Assembly: GCA_037074765.1 (NCBI GenBank)
Contig: JBAMDO010000181.1
Coordinates: 434,001 to 498,000 of the forward strand
Length of the DNA stretch: 64,000 nucleotides
Direction of reading: 5' to 3'
DNA from: Mansonella perstans
Lineage: Eukaryota > Nematoda > Chromadorea > Rhabditida > Onchocercidae
The translations under genes were made by a program, and so were the position numbers. The notes beneath the pieces were generated by a model that worked only from the letters and a program-made list of their open reading frames with translations, ran no database searches and had not been told where the DNA came from. Below are positions 1 through 21,000 of the stretch, piece by piece. The number at the start of each line of letters is the position of its first letter. The first letter of the stretch is position 1.

Positions 1-655
1 GGCATCTTATGGTTCCCAGATCTGTTACAGCCTGATCCTTACTACATTTTACCGCTATCAGTTGGTATTTTAGGATTTCTCAATTATTTTGTAAGTTCTT
101 ATTTATAAAACTGATTTTTCTGCAACTTTGAAAAGTGCTTTTTGTGATTATGTTTTGAGCCTAAGCCTAAGCCATTTGAGGCTATTACAGCTCTCTGTAA
201 TGTTATTAGCTTGATATACCCTGATTTTTTGTATGCTGTTTCAGGCGCAACAGCGTATCTATGCTTATAGTTTGATTAAACTGAAGCCTGTTGCCAATGT
301 TTGTTACGCTTTGTTCATGACGGTTGGTATATATTTCATGTCGTATATGCCTGTGGTAAGTTTTTCTTGTTCTAATGAAGATCGAAATTTCTGATCCAAG
401 TTAAGCAGTCCGAAATCTCTATATATTTCCTTTTATTTATATGTGAGATGAGAGAATATTTAAACTACTGAAATCATGTAGGAAAGTGTTAAAATCAACT
501 TGTTTTAGTGTATACCACTGTTTTGGTTTTCTGTTTCTCTGACTGGAACCATGCAACATTTCGCATTCAGACATCCTAAAGTCAAAAAATTGCTGGGTAT
601 AAAATCATTGCCCTCAGATTCTACTACTCCTGTACGAGATCTCCTGTTCAAATAA
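1..655 (+). CDS. COX18: COX18-like mitochondrial inner-membrane insertase (3' part)
   Basis: Seen: three exons, 1-90, 245-355 and 509-655 (stop TAA 653-655), all in phase 0 with GT-AG borders. The first begins in frame with GILWFPDLLQPDP and continues as YYILPLSVGILGF. The second carries a hydrophobic stretch (VCYALFMTVGIYFMSYMPV). The third starts CIPLFWFSVSLTGTMQHF and ends in VRDLLFK. Known: the order 'GILWFPDL..PD..YILP', a transmembrane segment, then a 'LYW..SS..GL.QN' helix is typical of the C-terminal half of COX18, the Oxa1/YidC-family insertase that exports the COX2 C-terminal tail across the mitochondrial inner membrane. The N-terminal half, including the targeting peptide and first transmembrane helices, lies to the left of the window. 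The gene converges with fibulin-1. Oxa1 itself is a less likely alternative, because the WFPDL block fits COX18 better. Confidence 0.85.
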
Positions 656-2079
656 ATTCTTTCAAAATATATCTCTTGATATACCTGAATCTAAGAGGAC
701 GTATATTAGATGTATATAACACCAGCACAAAAATGAATGGCATGTGGATTTGTGATATTTTTAATTGTTTTGCCCTTTTCTTCCTCTCGGCAATTTTTGC
801 TGCTGTTTAAAAAAACAAAAAACCTTCTTAATGGTTCATGTAATATTTATTGTTGTACGTTTTATTTCTATCATTGCTACAATTTGCTTGCAACATGTCA
901 TATCATAACTTTTCCTGAACTCTTTCTGCACATCAGTAGTTCCAAATTTATTGTCTAAATTCATATCTGATTAAGAAATTATTGGTTTTAATACCTAATG
1001 CATGCCTTCAGCATGTTTTTCACTGTTTTGTCTTCCTATCAAGAATGAATGAAGTATTGAAGCTGGCTAAGTATAGCCATTTGTGGTAGTTCTGTCATGC
1101 AGGTTATTAACTTTGCGATAACTGCAAAAAGGAATTTTGGAAGAGTCTAGAACTTAACACACAGAGCTAAGTCGTTTTTTCAAAACACATGGGTAGCAAA
1201 ACGCTTAGGTTTACAGGCTCCAAAACATTTTTCATATATAAATGTAATCGGGTAAAATCTTGGGTATAGAAATCTTCCGAAGTTACATAACGTAACTGAT
1301 CAGTTACTAATCAGCAACTTTAGACCTATATCCACTTTTGAATTACAAATCAGCGACTTTTTCATTAGTCGATCGGAATTTTTATGGAAGTCCACAGATC
1401 TAATATAATGACTTTAAAGTTATTAATGGTTTTGCATTGTTTCAAGGTTCCTTTACATTACGACTGCTATGTATTCCATACTGACTTTCGGTCATTGAAA
1501 AATAAATTCATACTTATTCAAAGTTACGTTCTGCAGTTATTGAGATCATTCCTCAATTGTAGGTTGAAAGTTGTCAGGATTTGCCGTAATAGTGGAAGAC
1601 AGGAGTTGTTTTATCGATCGATTTGCTTAAACTTTATGTTGAACTGTTTGTAGTTTCTACCCATAACTTTTACTTGCCGACTTATATTTTTATTACACAA
1701 CATAAGCATTTTATTATAACAAAACGTAGATTCAGGAATCACCAAACTTTATTTCTCCCTCGTACGTAAAATACTAAAGCCCATTGCGAATTGATGGCGC
1801 AAAGCAAATAATTTTGATTTGCGAAATAACTACAAAATTCAAGTATAAGCACTGTGGAGTAAACAGATTTGATCAGATGAAAAGAGACATTTCGATGTTA
1901 ATTTGCTAATAAAGAATCGCTATGTGAAAAATAAAGAAAGAGGAATACAAATAGCTTTTATACATTGTTTATTCCATTTCCCTCCGATATGGGTAGAAAT
2001 TGCTGAGCTGATTTGAAACTAACCTGGGTATAACGGGAAAAAAAGATCCATAGGGGCATGAGTTCAAGCCATGCAATAT
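656..2079. other. Intergenic AT-rich sequence, no gene seen
   Basis: This stretch separates the convergent 3' ends of the COX18-like gene and the 1D end of fibulin-1. Open frames in it are short (up to about 90 codons), have no recognisable family pattern and no plausible splice partners. It should contain the 3' UTR of the COX18-like gene. An AATAAA hexamer overlaps its stop codon (about 652-657), although a functional signal would be expected further downstream. Confidence 0.6.
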
Positions 2080-11433
<9,354 letters not shown>

Positions 11434-14400
11434 CGAAAATTCCACAACATCTTGAAATATGTATCAAAATCTTTGAATCTAGTCGAGAGTACAACTACTC
11501 AATGGCAAAGTTTCCGCAATCTGCTATCGAGATTTATATGCCATACGGGAAAATAATAACGAAGAATATTTTATAGATATATGTCGGCCTGCTATTACAT
11601 CAAAAGAAAATAGTTTTGCATTTTAGAAATCACCGATACCACACCGTAAACGATTTCTTACATTTCAATTTAATCGGTTAACACAAAAGACAACATTTTC
11701 ATAATTTATGCGCAACCTTAAGGCAAGTGTTACACTTTACATCAAATTAATGTTACATTTTACCATAGGATGAAATGTAGGGTCGGCATTTTGTTCGGAA
11801 GAGATCAATGGATAAAAGAAAAGCCCACATTAACAAGTGCAGAAAGTAGAACTTTCGTTTTCGAAACATTGAATAAGCCCTTGTCAAGAAAGTTACATTG
11901 GTCAAATAGAAGTATGAAATAAAGAGAAGAAAAAAAAACTTGCAAAATTTACGGAGTTAAAAAATTATGGATATAGCAATTATACAAATAAACAATTATT
12001 TGCATTGTTAACTGTTCCTTCCACTAATGGATAAACGCTTCCTGCAGCATGTAGTTGCCAGTTTACGGATAACAAATGATGAGTTAGTAACATTTGTGAC
12101 ATTAGCAGATGATCAATTTCCACTATTTTTCTTCTGACTCAAAGTTCGAGCAAAGTGGAAACAGAGAAAGAAATGAGATGTGTGTTGTATGTGTTAGATG
12201 TGTATGTATTGCTTTCCAGTTCAAGAATTACTATTTGTTTTTCTCCTTTCATTTTATCCTTTTAAATATATCATACCACAATGGCGATTTATTTCATTTC
12301 TATTTATTTGATTGATTATGTTTAATATTTTAGACTGAATAAACCGTACAAATCATGAAATGATCGCAGTAGTGAAATTTATTTTCATTGATTTATGATT
12401 CGATGATGCAGTTCTAACTTTTCACATCCATAAAAATAAAAATGAAAAATTATGGAGAGGCTACACCAGAAAATATAAATGAATTGGTCCGTGAAAATAA
12501 CAAGAGATATTCATGTTATTCAATTTGTAAAAGCGTGATTCTGAAATGTTGGTAATTATCATGATAAAGAAGATATTGGTGATCAACAAGCAAGTATGAT
12601 AGATTTGTAGCTATCACTAACAGTATTCCCAAATCTGTAAAAGAAGACTGCTGCTATTCATGCATCGAAAAATTTCTCTAAGTTATTCCTTTAAACTTGA
12701 ATAACAACATTTAAAAGAAAATAACAGCTGGTAAATACGTTATATGATGAAGACTGGAAAGAATCCATGTTCTTGCTTCTTGATAAGTAACTCAACGCTG
12801 CAGTACAAGAAAAACAAGCACTTTAAACAGCTTCCACTCAAAAGCTGTCTAGTAACAGAAATGTCGATGATAGTAAGCATTCATAACCAGCAGATAACGG
12901 CATCCAAGGAGCACACATTAATTGCCAACCATTTGTTTATCAATCAGTTTAACAATCAACTCCGATAATACACACACAGATGCAGACATGTACAAATATA
13001 TAAATGATAAACAAATAATAAAAAAATTAAAATCTGAAATTTTAAAACTTTAATCTGTTCATTAAAATCTGTTGATTATATATATATATTTATCCAAAAT
13101 GAACTAATATATATATATATATATATATATATTTATCCAAAATGAACTAACAATGAAATGAAGGATATTCGAATGGCTTGTAGAGTGTAAAATGGATGAT
13201 GAATGAGGAAGATACTTTAAAGGAAATTACATTCCAAGACTGATTGATATCGATTAGCGTCCACAAAGCCCATATTTCATCTTTAAATTTTTTACTCTCG
13301 ATGGTTTTACTCTCGATCTCTTTCGATGATTATTTTTCCAGGAACAGAAAATGATCAGAAATTTATAGCTTGATTATTTTTACTTTCATGATGAAACAAT
13401 TACTATATAAACAGATAGAAAATTATGAATTGCTTAGAACAAGATAAAGGATGAAGTAACAATAAACAAAATGTTATCATAAAAAGATGCATTTCTCAAT
13501 TTTTGTCCCTTAATCTAATGAGAAGCAATACGTTCTATTTTTTCATGTTTAACTGTAATAAGCCTGTGATAGTAGTAATTTGTATAGCATAAGAGAAAGT
13601 AAAGCATGATCGAGATTACGTTGTATGGAAGGTCGATATTACGAAGTAAAGCTTACAGGAAAGAAATCATGGAATTGAGATAATATAAGGCAATAAAAGA
13701 GTCCTAAGAAAAAAAATTACCGGAAGTAGCAGCCGTCCAATCAAAGAAATTTTCTTGAATTTCTATTGAAATTCCCAGCTATCCTATAGCAATATGATCT
13801 AGTTAGTCATGCAGTGATTAAGCCCAAGTTCCATCAAAGGCAAGTTAAATGCAGATGGTTCGCTCGTATATAATAATATTTTCTAAGATTTAATCACTTC
13901 AACTCTGAGTAAAAAATTATGCAAGTTAAATTAATTAACACTATCAGATTTATCATCTGTAAACAAACAAATAATGATCGTTTTGTTTTGCTTTATTTTG
14001 CTTTTTTTATATTAATTAATTTATTAATTAGCATCAATTTATGTTAATTAATTAAAAGTTATGTTAATTAATTTATTATATTAATTAATACAAGATCCCA
14101 GAAGATCATCATTTTTCACGGTGTCCTATAACACCAACCTCAGGCCGTACCTGTAGATATGGCGGTAAAGAAAAGAAAGAGGAGTGGAGTGGGTGTTAGA
14201 CCGTAGTAATGAATACTGTAAACGGAAGTCTATGTTATAAGATATATGGATAATAATTAGCAGTGTACTAGGCTAAATAATACTTTTGTCTTATTGATAT
14301 AGCATAGGCATCTTGTTGATGGTCTTTATACAGATGAGATGTTGTCTATTCTCCATTTTCATATGTAATTTCACCACTTTCTGTCTGTCTAATTCATCTT

Positions 14401-15226
14401 TTTTTACGCTATAAGCAAATATAGTTTGTTATAATTTTATTCTAAATTCTGGCAAAATTAAAGGACTACATTATAGAACGTGATATAATTCCGCTTTTCT
14501 ATGATATGCTAATTTAATGATTGTAAAATTGCATTTGTTGAGATGAATTCAGCAACTAATTCATTCTCGAATTCATCAATTGATGAATCAGAATTAAAGA
14601 AGAAATGCATAGAAAAAAGAGCTGAAAGTGTTTATCATCAATCACTCTCGTATGCTAATCAATCTGTTACACGATTTGTTTTATCAATTGGTTTGTTTCT
14701 TTATCATTGCATATAAAAATCACAATTGCTTTTTTTAACATAAGATCTGAAAAGTTTTTTATTTTATATGGAAAGAAAGCACTGTAATGGGAATTTCGGA
14801 AATTCAAAAGAAGGAGAACTACGTTGTGGATTTCGAGGCCATAGACAGTCCAATTTTTAAAATACTCCCGAGTTCTCGGAAGTCTGAGTAATGTTAATTT
14901 ATTGATTGTTCTTAACAATTCTCAGTACTGCCAGCGGACCGCTAAGGAAGCGAAAATGGCGGTGTCATCTTAGACAGTGTGTATCTTACTAACAACAAGA
15001 ACATATATGTATTGTTGTGGTCCATTGGCTTCCCCAATGCGGCTTACTCAACAAGGCATCAAAGCTTTTATTTCACTCCGGCTGCGGTTTGCAATCAAAG
15101 TGGTTCCGACTGTTCCATTTTCAATGGTTAGCATAGGAAAATTCACAGAATAAACTAATGCTAAAATCACGCATCAGTTAAATTTGATGCCGTATTATAT
15201 ATATACTTAATTATTACATGTTTAAG
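11434..15226. other. Intergenic region between divergent fbl-1 and RNASEH2B
   Basis: AT-rich sequence without a supportable gene. It should contain the fibulin-1 promoter (right next to 11433) and the 5' end of the RNASEH2B gene (left of 15227). It holds an AT microsatellite with a flanking duplication near 13077-13150 and a patch rich in TTAATTAA-like palindromes near 14005-14090. Open frames such as 12744-12968 look random. Confidence 0.6.
13077..13150. repeat. AT microsatellite with duplicated flank
   Basis: A TA run followed by 'tttatccaaaatgaactaa' occurs twice in tandem, the second copy carrying the longer pure TA tract (13107-13132). The flank is identical in both copies, so this is a simple tandem duplication that includes the microsatellite. 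Confidence 0.9.
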
Positions 15227-17345
15227 ATGAACTTCCTGGGAAACAGCTTCACTTACTTCGTCATCCAAAGACCGGTGATGCAACATTATACGCAATTGGA
15301 AATGAGAGAGTGGAAGAACTGTTGAAATTTGATGACGGTTTCAGGTATAGTTTGAGAAAGCCTGAAATTTGGATAACAGAATGATTTGGGTTTATTGAAT
15401 TCTGTTATAAATTTCAGATGGCGTTGGATCGGATTGAAAACATTTCTTTTAATAAAGGCTGTCGAAAATGATCAATTTTTCAATGTGCATTTCTTTTTTT
15501 TTAAATATGAAGTTTTGTTTAAGGTCAGTCCTGCTTGGTAATAATGTGATCAGTAATGGTTCATTGATTTTATTAGCACCAGTGAATCCCGCAATGCTCC
15601 TGTTACCTTATTTGCGGAAATATGCGAAAGTAATAATTTATAGTCATTCATTAAAGTAAAACAATGCGGGCATCAGCAGACATTCCATTTTGCGTCAGTG
15701 GTTGTATCTTTTCCGGAGTACTGTTTCAGTGTATAAATTTTATATTTCCTGGCATCTACTCAGGAATCTTTCATCATTTGAATTATGCATGGAAATGTGC
15801 CAGTAATAGGATCAATTTTCTTATTTTTAACAAATCAGACATATTAAGTAGGAATATTTTTATCAAAACTTGGCACACCTCATCATTTGAGTTTAGATTT
15901 TTCACAATATTTATGCTTTTTACAGGATGATTACGTACCGTTGAAGGATCTTTTAGTGGATGATTGTTTTCCATCGATAAAATTGCTTGAGAATGTCAAG
16001 GCTGTGAAATCATCATTGAAGCATGCTTGTCACTGTAAGGGTTCGTATGCATTTTAAATTGTCAATTGGTTACATCATTTTTTTTTATTTTCTGAGAGAA
16101 TACCATGACTTTCAGTAGTACTACCATGATATGTTGTTTTACTTAGGAAATGTCTAGGAATTCATAATTCATCTGACATTTAGAGATATCAAATATCGAA
16201 ACATACAAATATAGTGAATCTTTGCTGGTGGATTATATAATGAACAAGTTAAAGCTGATGAAAGAATCTGGTCAGTGCAGCAATTTTCTAATAAAGTTCA
16301 TCATGATTAATTGCAGGAAAAAAAAATGTTTTTCTGACCTTGAAAATCACAATTTGATTTTTTTTTTTGAAATTTATCACTTCCTCTATGTAGTTCAAAG
16401 TTTGCTTTCTGGCATTTTGGAATTTTTTATAGCTGTGTAATTTTATCTCTTGAAATGCTCTTTATTACGAATAGGAATCAGTTTTCAAACAATTATAAGG
16501 AAAAAGTGGGAGGAAGTTCAAAAAACGACCGTATGGGAGTAGAAAGAAATTCGATGAGCATTTAACTGTTTATAAATAGAGTAATTTAGTAATAATTTGT
16601 TACCATTAGTTCAACTAAATCTTTTTTTGAACAAGACATTAGGAGAAAACATAAAATTATGTTAAGAAACATTAGGAGAAAAATAAAAATGTGTTAGGAA
16701 AATTAGGAGAAAAGATAAAAATGAGAATTCCTTTATTATCAATCAGTATTTCTATCATTTATGAATTCATACGTATTTTTAATACGGTGAATTCCTGAAA
16801 GTTCTCTAGAAATTCTCTAGAATTCATAGTTCTCTAGAATCAGATTTCAACTGTGGTACTCGTGCTATTTTGGAGGAGAACCTTCCGGCTGATATCCTGA
16901 GGTTGATAGAAATCGACTTCGTCCGCTGGAGAAGTGAGGATGTGCCATTCAAAAAGCGCCGAAAGAACCAAGATTCTGAAAGCAGAGAAGAGGAAAATAA
17001 AATAACGGGAAATGATATCAAGCCATCACAACTTACGCAGGTATTGCTTAGACTGCAACAATTTCTAAGGCAAGAAATTTTGTTGACGTTTGAACTTATG
17101 GGATTTCCTTTTTGTCAGTTTTTATTCTGAAACTATTTCGGAAACGTCGTCAAATATTTGGTTTAAATCTTACTGCCTTCATAATCAGTGCTTTATGTCA
17201 TGACAACAGTTTTCTTTTGTTTCAAATTAACTGTAGAAGTTACGTAATCAATTTAGCTTTAGTACTTATATAGAATTTTCAGGATTCAAAAGCCACTGAA
17301 GTAGACAAATGCACTCGCTTGAGAAATGGCAAGGTACTCACTTGA
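15227..17345 (+). CDS. RNASEH2B: Ribonuclease H2 subunit B (5' exon not resolved)
   Basis: Six exons with closed phases: 15227-15344, 15524-15629, 15926-16040, 16184-16270, 16844-17040 and 17283-17345 (stop TGA). Reading order: LPGKQLHLLRHPKTGDATLY; LILLAPVNPAMLLLPYL; DYVPLKDLLVDDCFPSIKLL; IETYKYSESLLVDYI; a helical segment with AILEENLPADILRLIEIDF and a lysine/arginine-rich stretch; then a short tail. Known: RNase H2B contributes the triple-barrel fold with RNase H2C ('vkLrnP.tG....ly', 'l..aTPvdPlfLlL.YL', 'l..v..d.fp....ll'), and the complex removes ribonucleotides from DNA. The tail lacks an obvious QxxxFF PIP box, which other H2B proteins carry near the C terminus. The first exon starts in phase 1, so at least one coding exon with the ATG lies upstream and I could not place it. 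An open frame ending in phase 1 near 15136 is a weak candidate. Confidence 0.85.
16636..16841. repeat. Short imperfect direct repeats in an RNASEH2B intron
   Basis: Two families lie in the intron between 16270 and 16844. About three copies of an approximately 32-bp unit beginning 'acattaggagaaaa' fill 16636-16725. Three copies of 'ttctctagaa' lie near 16801-16840, just before the 16844 acceptor. No coding or known mobile-element content is visible. Confidence 0.7.
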
Positions 17346-18042
17346 TGACAGTTACGTTCCTGGATTGAATTGTTCAAATGATGCATTCTTATATTCAGAT
17401 TATGTTATCATTAACACTCCGGAACGTAGAATTTTTTCTCATGTAAAGCGCAGAATTTAATCTCTAACAGTTGTTAGACTTTTCTGAATTTAAGGAAAAG
17501 ATATTACCAAAAATTTCTTGATATAGTGAGATTCATTATTTCCATCTGTAAAAAAATTAAAAATGAACATTACAAATACAAACTTGCCCTATGATATAAT
17601 TCATCCGTTGTTTTTCGTGTTTTCAATTTGCTTCTTTATTTTTTTTTTTAAAAATTTTGAGTGAGTTTGGATGAAATATGTGGTAGATCGTATTATTTTA
17701 TGCTAATGTTAGCTTTTGTTTGGTAGGCCTATTCATTATACACAGTATATGTGTATTTTCATTGGCATTCTTCAACTGGATAGGTGGTTTTGATCTGCAA
17801 CATAATGTTGTTAGCAAGTATGGCGCAAGATACTGAACAATGTTGAAATTATGATGCCAATAAATGGAGGTGCAGTTGAGAATCTAAAAAATATATGTTT
17901 TAATCACAGAATACTAATGTATGTCAAAAGTTGACTGAATCTTAGAAATTATCCATTCTGTTGGGCTGATATTATATCGTTGATGATTTCGTTCAGCACC
18001 CGCATCACTAATACTGGTTGTGCATAGCAGTTATCTTTAGCT
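17346..18042. other. Short co-directional spacer between RNASEH2B and MSH2
   Basis: About 700 bases of AT-rich sequence with no ORF of note. A pyrimidine-AG ('tatctttag') ends two bases before the MSH2 start codon at 18043. That is the arrangement expected of a spliced-leader trans-splice acceptor, but it could also be the end of a 5' UTR intron. Confidence 0.5.
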
Positions 18043-21000
18043 ATGGATAAACTGGATAAAGGTTTGGTGAACATAATACGAAATAAATCGATGGGGACTG
18101 TTGTAATTTTTGAGCGGAACGTAAGTTTTTTTTTGTGCTCATTTTAATTTGCATATGTTTGGAACTTGACAAATTCCAAAGCATGTTTCGAGTGAACCTT
18201 GTGTTTTATTATGTTTTCTCCGTAGAAAAGTTAGCTTTCTTATGTTCTGGAATAAATATTCTTTGCATTCGTCAGATAGCTATTTGACTTTAGGAATTTT
18301 ATGCGTGCTATGGTGACGATGCAGTTCTCATTGCAAACAATTTTTTTTGCAGCGAAGTGGGTCTTCGGCGATGCAGGATCGGTGAGTAATGAGCTTCGCT
18401 AAATTCAGTGTTAGTGCGAGTATTTTTCTAGTGGGAAGAAGTTCATATTTACCAATTAAATTACGTTATTAATGCAGTTGCATAGCAATACCATTAGCTT
18501 TTAACAACATTAAAGAAGCTATGAATGCATTTGATTGAAAAATAGTTGCAGGTGAAACGGAATTAATATATCATATTATGAATAATGGACAGTATTTGCG
18601 CGTGATTCATGATGCAATCTTAGTGCATCATTATCGTGTGGAAGTTTACGCTGCAAATAATGGACAGTGGGAACTTAAAGCGAAGGTGAGCTTTCTTGCG
18701 AAGATGAACAAATTTTACTGGATTTTGTTAAATGCTGTATTGCGTTCAAGAAAATAAGTGATGACATCAGTAGACAAATGCATCATAATGATCAGGAATG
18801 AAGCGAAAGATGAAACGCATCATTCTTAAGTAAGTTTCAGACTGAATGGAAGTCAAGTAAAATACTGACATGTAACACGTGATTGATAGTGGAAGTAACG
18901 ATCTGTATTGTATATTGCAAATGAGAATCTTGAGAACCTTTTTCAGAACTCTATTTTCTAAAAATTATTTTAGCAACTTGAAGACAATATATTTATTTGT
19001 TTTCAGGGTTCACTAGGATGTTTAAATGATTTTGAAGAAATTATTGGGGACAGTGCTGAGTTATATGAGCTTACAACAGTGGCGGCGTTAACTGTTACAG
19101 AAGGACACGATTCCACTGAAGTACTGTTATTTGCTATTCATTATTCCGAATTTCTTTCAAACATAGTTCCTGTCTTTTTTAGGATAGTCCCAGGTCATTT
19201 CGGAATTAGAAAAGATTTTTTTCAGTGTTTAGTCTCTGTTGTGTCTTGTAATGTTCGAGAAATGCAGCTTACAATCGCTGAATTCCTTGATACCAATCAT
19301 TTCGTGAATTTGGAGGTAAGCGCAAATGATAATTAAAATGCGTCGTTTATTTGAAGTAATTATTGTTCTGATAGCAGATTCAAAGAGTCGGAAAAAATTT
19401 GTTTAGAAATGTTTGGCTGCATTGGTACCCCGAGAATGTTTGCTGATTTCGAATAAAATGGGAACATTATCTGTCAATTTATCCAGTCAAAATAATCAGT
19501 TAAATATAGCACTCAAAAAAGCTGGTATCAAAAAAGAGCTCTTTGAGTTTAATGAGCAGCTTTCTACTATGCTCTCTGATCAGATAGCTGAAATGATTGA
19601 TCCAAAATACAAGGGTAATTTTTTACATGAGCTTCCCACTTAAGGTTAAATTGTTGTTGTGATTAGTGAGAGAGAATGAACTCTAGCTTTTGCCTATTTC
19701 AGAACATTTTTTTAGAGTTTAATCATTTTGCTATATATTCTTTATTTTTACCATTAAGTATTTCCTTTAAAGCTTTACTTTGCTTTATTTCAGACATTCA
19801 TCTTTCAAGGGCGCAGGAAAATTGTCTTGTAGGATTGATTCAGTATTTACATTTAAACAATGATGGGGTGAGAAGTGGAAAATTTAAGTTACGTAATTAC
19901 AAATCGGCAGGTTACATGTATCTGAATTCAGCTGCTGTAAAAGCTCTCGAATTGTTCACTGCTTATCAAGAAGACGGTATTTTGTGTTCTTTTATCAACT
20001 GTCTTGTTACGTTTATATAACTTCCCATTATGCATATAGATGAAACAATATTGGTTAAATTTTAGAAGATTTAATGGATGATAGAGGTTCGCTTTATGAA
20101 TTGTTAAATAAATGTCGTACTCCTCAAGGACAACGTCTTTTACGTAAGTTTTGGAGCGTAATTGATCGTGATTCGATCGGAAAAGTTTTTTTTTTTGGAA
20201 CAAAATGAAGAAATATTTTCTTACAGTTATTTCAAGCCATGATAAACTAACTGTGATGTTCTCAAGATTTAATTGTAGGTGAATGGGTTCGGCGGCCGTT
20301 ACATGATATACGCAAAATTAATGAACGATTGGATGTAGTTGAGGCTCTTATCAATGATCCGTCGTGCCGCGCTATACTTCATGACGATATCTTACGTCGA
20401 ATACCTGATATTACAGCAATTACCAGAAAATTAGTGCAAAAGAAAGCGGGATTGCAGGTTCTCATAAATTTTCCTTTATGACTTCTGCGAATTTACGAGG
20501 CTTTGTTGTCTTCTTCTTAGAAGCGAGTTCCTATATCTGATGAGGAGTAATTAGACAGTTAGAATGGTTGCGATAAAAAAGAAGTAAGCTTATTATTGGT
20601 GTTTTTGTAAGAATTCAAAAGAGAAAAAATCTATTTATTTAAAGGAATGTTACCGGCTTTACCAAATCATTCGTCTGCTGAAGCGTTTCCATCAAGTATT
20701 AAACGAGCTTCATGCTTCCTGTGGTTCCTTGGCACCGTCGCTTAATGACTTATGCTTGGTAGGTGTAAAAAAGCGGTGTTTCTGTGACCATGAAATTCTA
20801 TTTATAGAAGTAATCTTGATTTCCATAGCCGTATTATAATTTTTCTATATTATATTCTGTGATGAGGAACTCGTTATTTCAACGTATTTTGCAGGAACCG
20901 CTTGCTCTAGCGCAGCTGCAGTTTGAAAAGTTCATAGCACTGATTGAAAGTACAGTAGATTTAACTTATTTCAAGGAAAACAAATTATACAGGATCTTAC

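Noticed and set aside
12744..12968. Plus-strand ORF of 74 codons in the fbl-1/RNASEH2B spacer
   Set aside because: No family resemblance, no splice partners, and a length expected by chance in this much sequence.
16824..17021. Minus-strand ORF of 65 codons
   Set aside because: It is antisense to the RNASEH2B exon 16844-17040, whose sense reading matches the family and closes in phase.
19120..19180. Possible 62-base intron inside MSH2 exon 19007-19315 (gtactg...tttttag)
   Set aside because: Removing it shifts the frame (62 is not a multiple of three), whereas the unspliced exon stays open and in frame with conserved MSH2 sequence on both sides.
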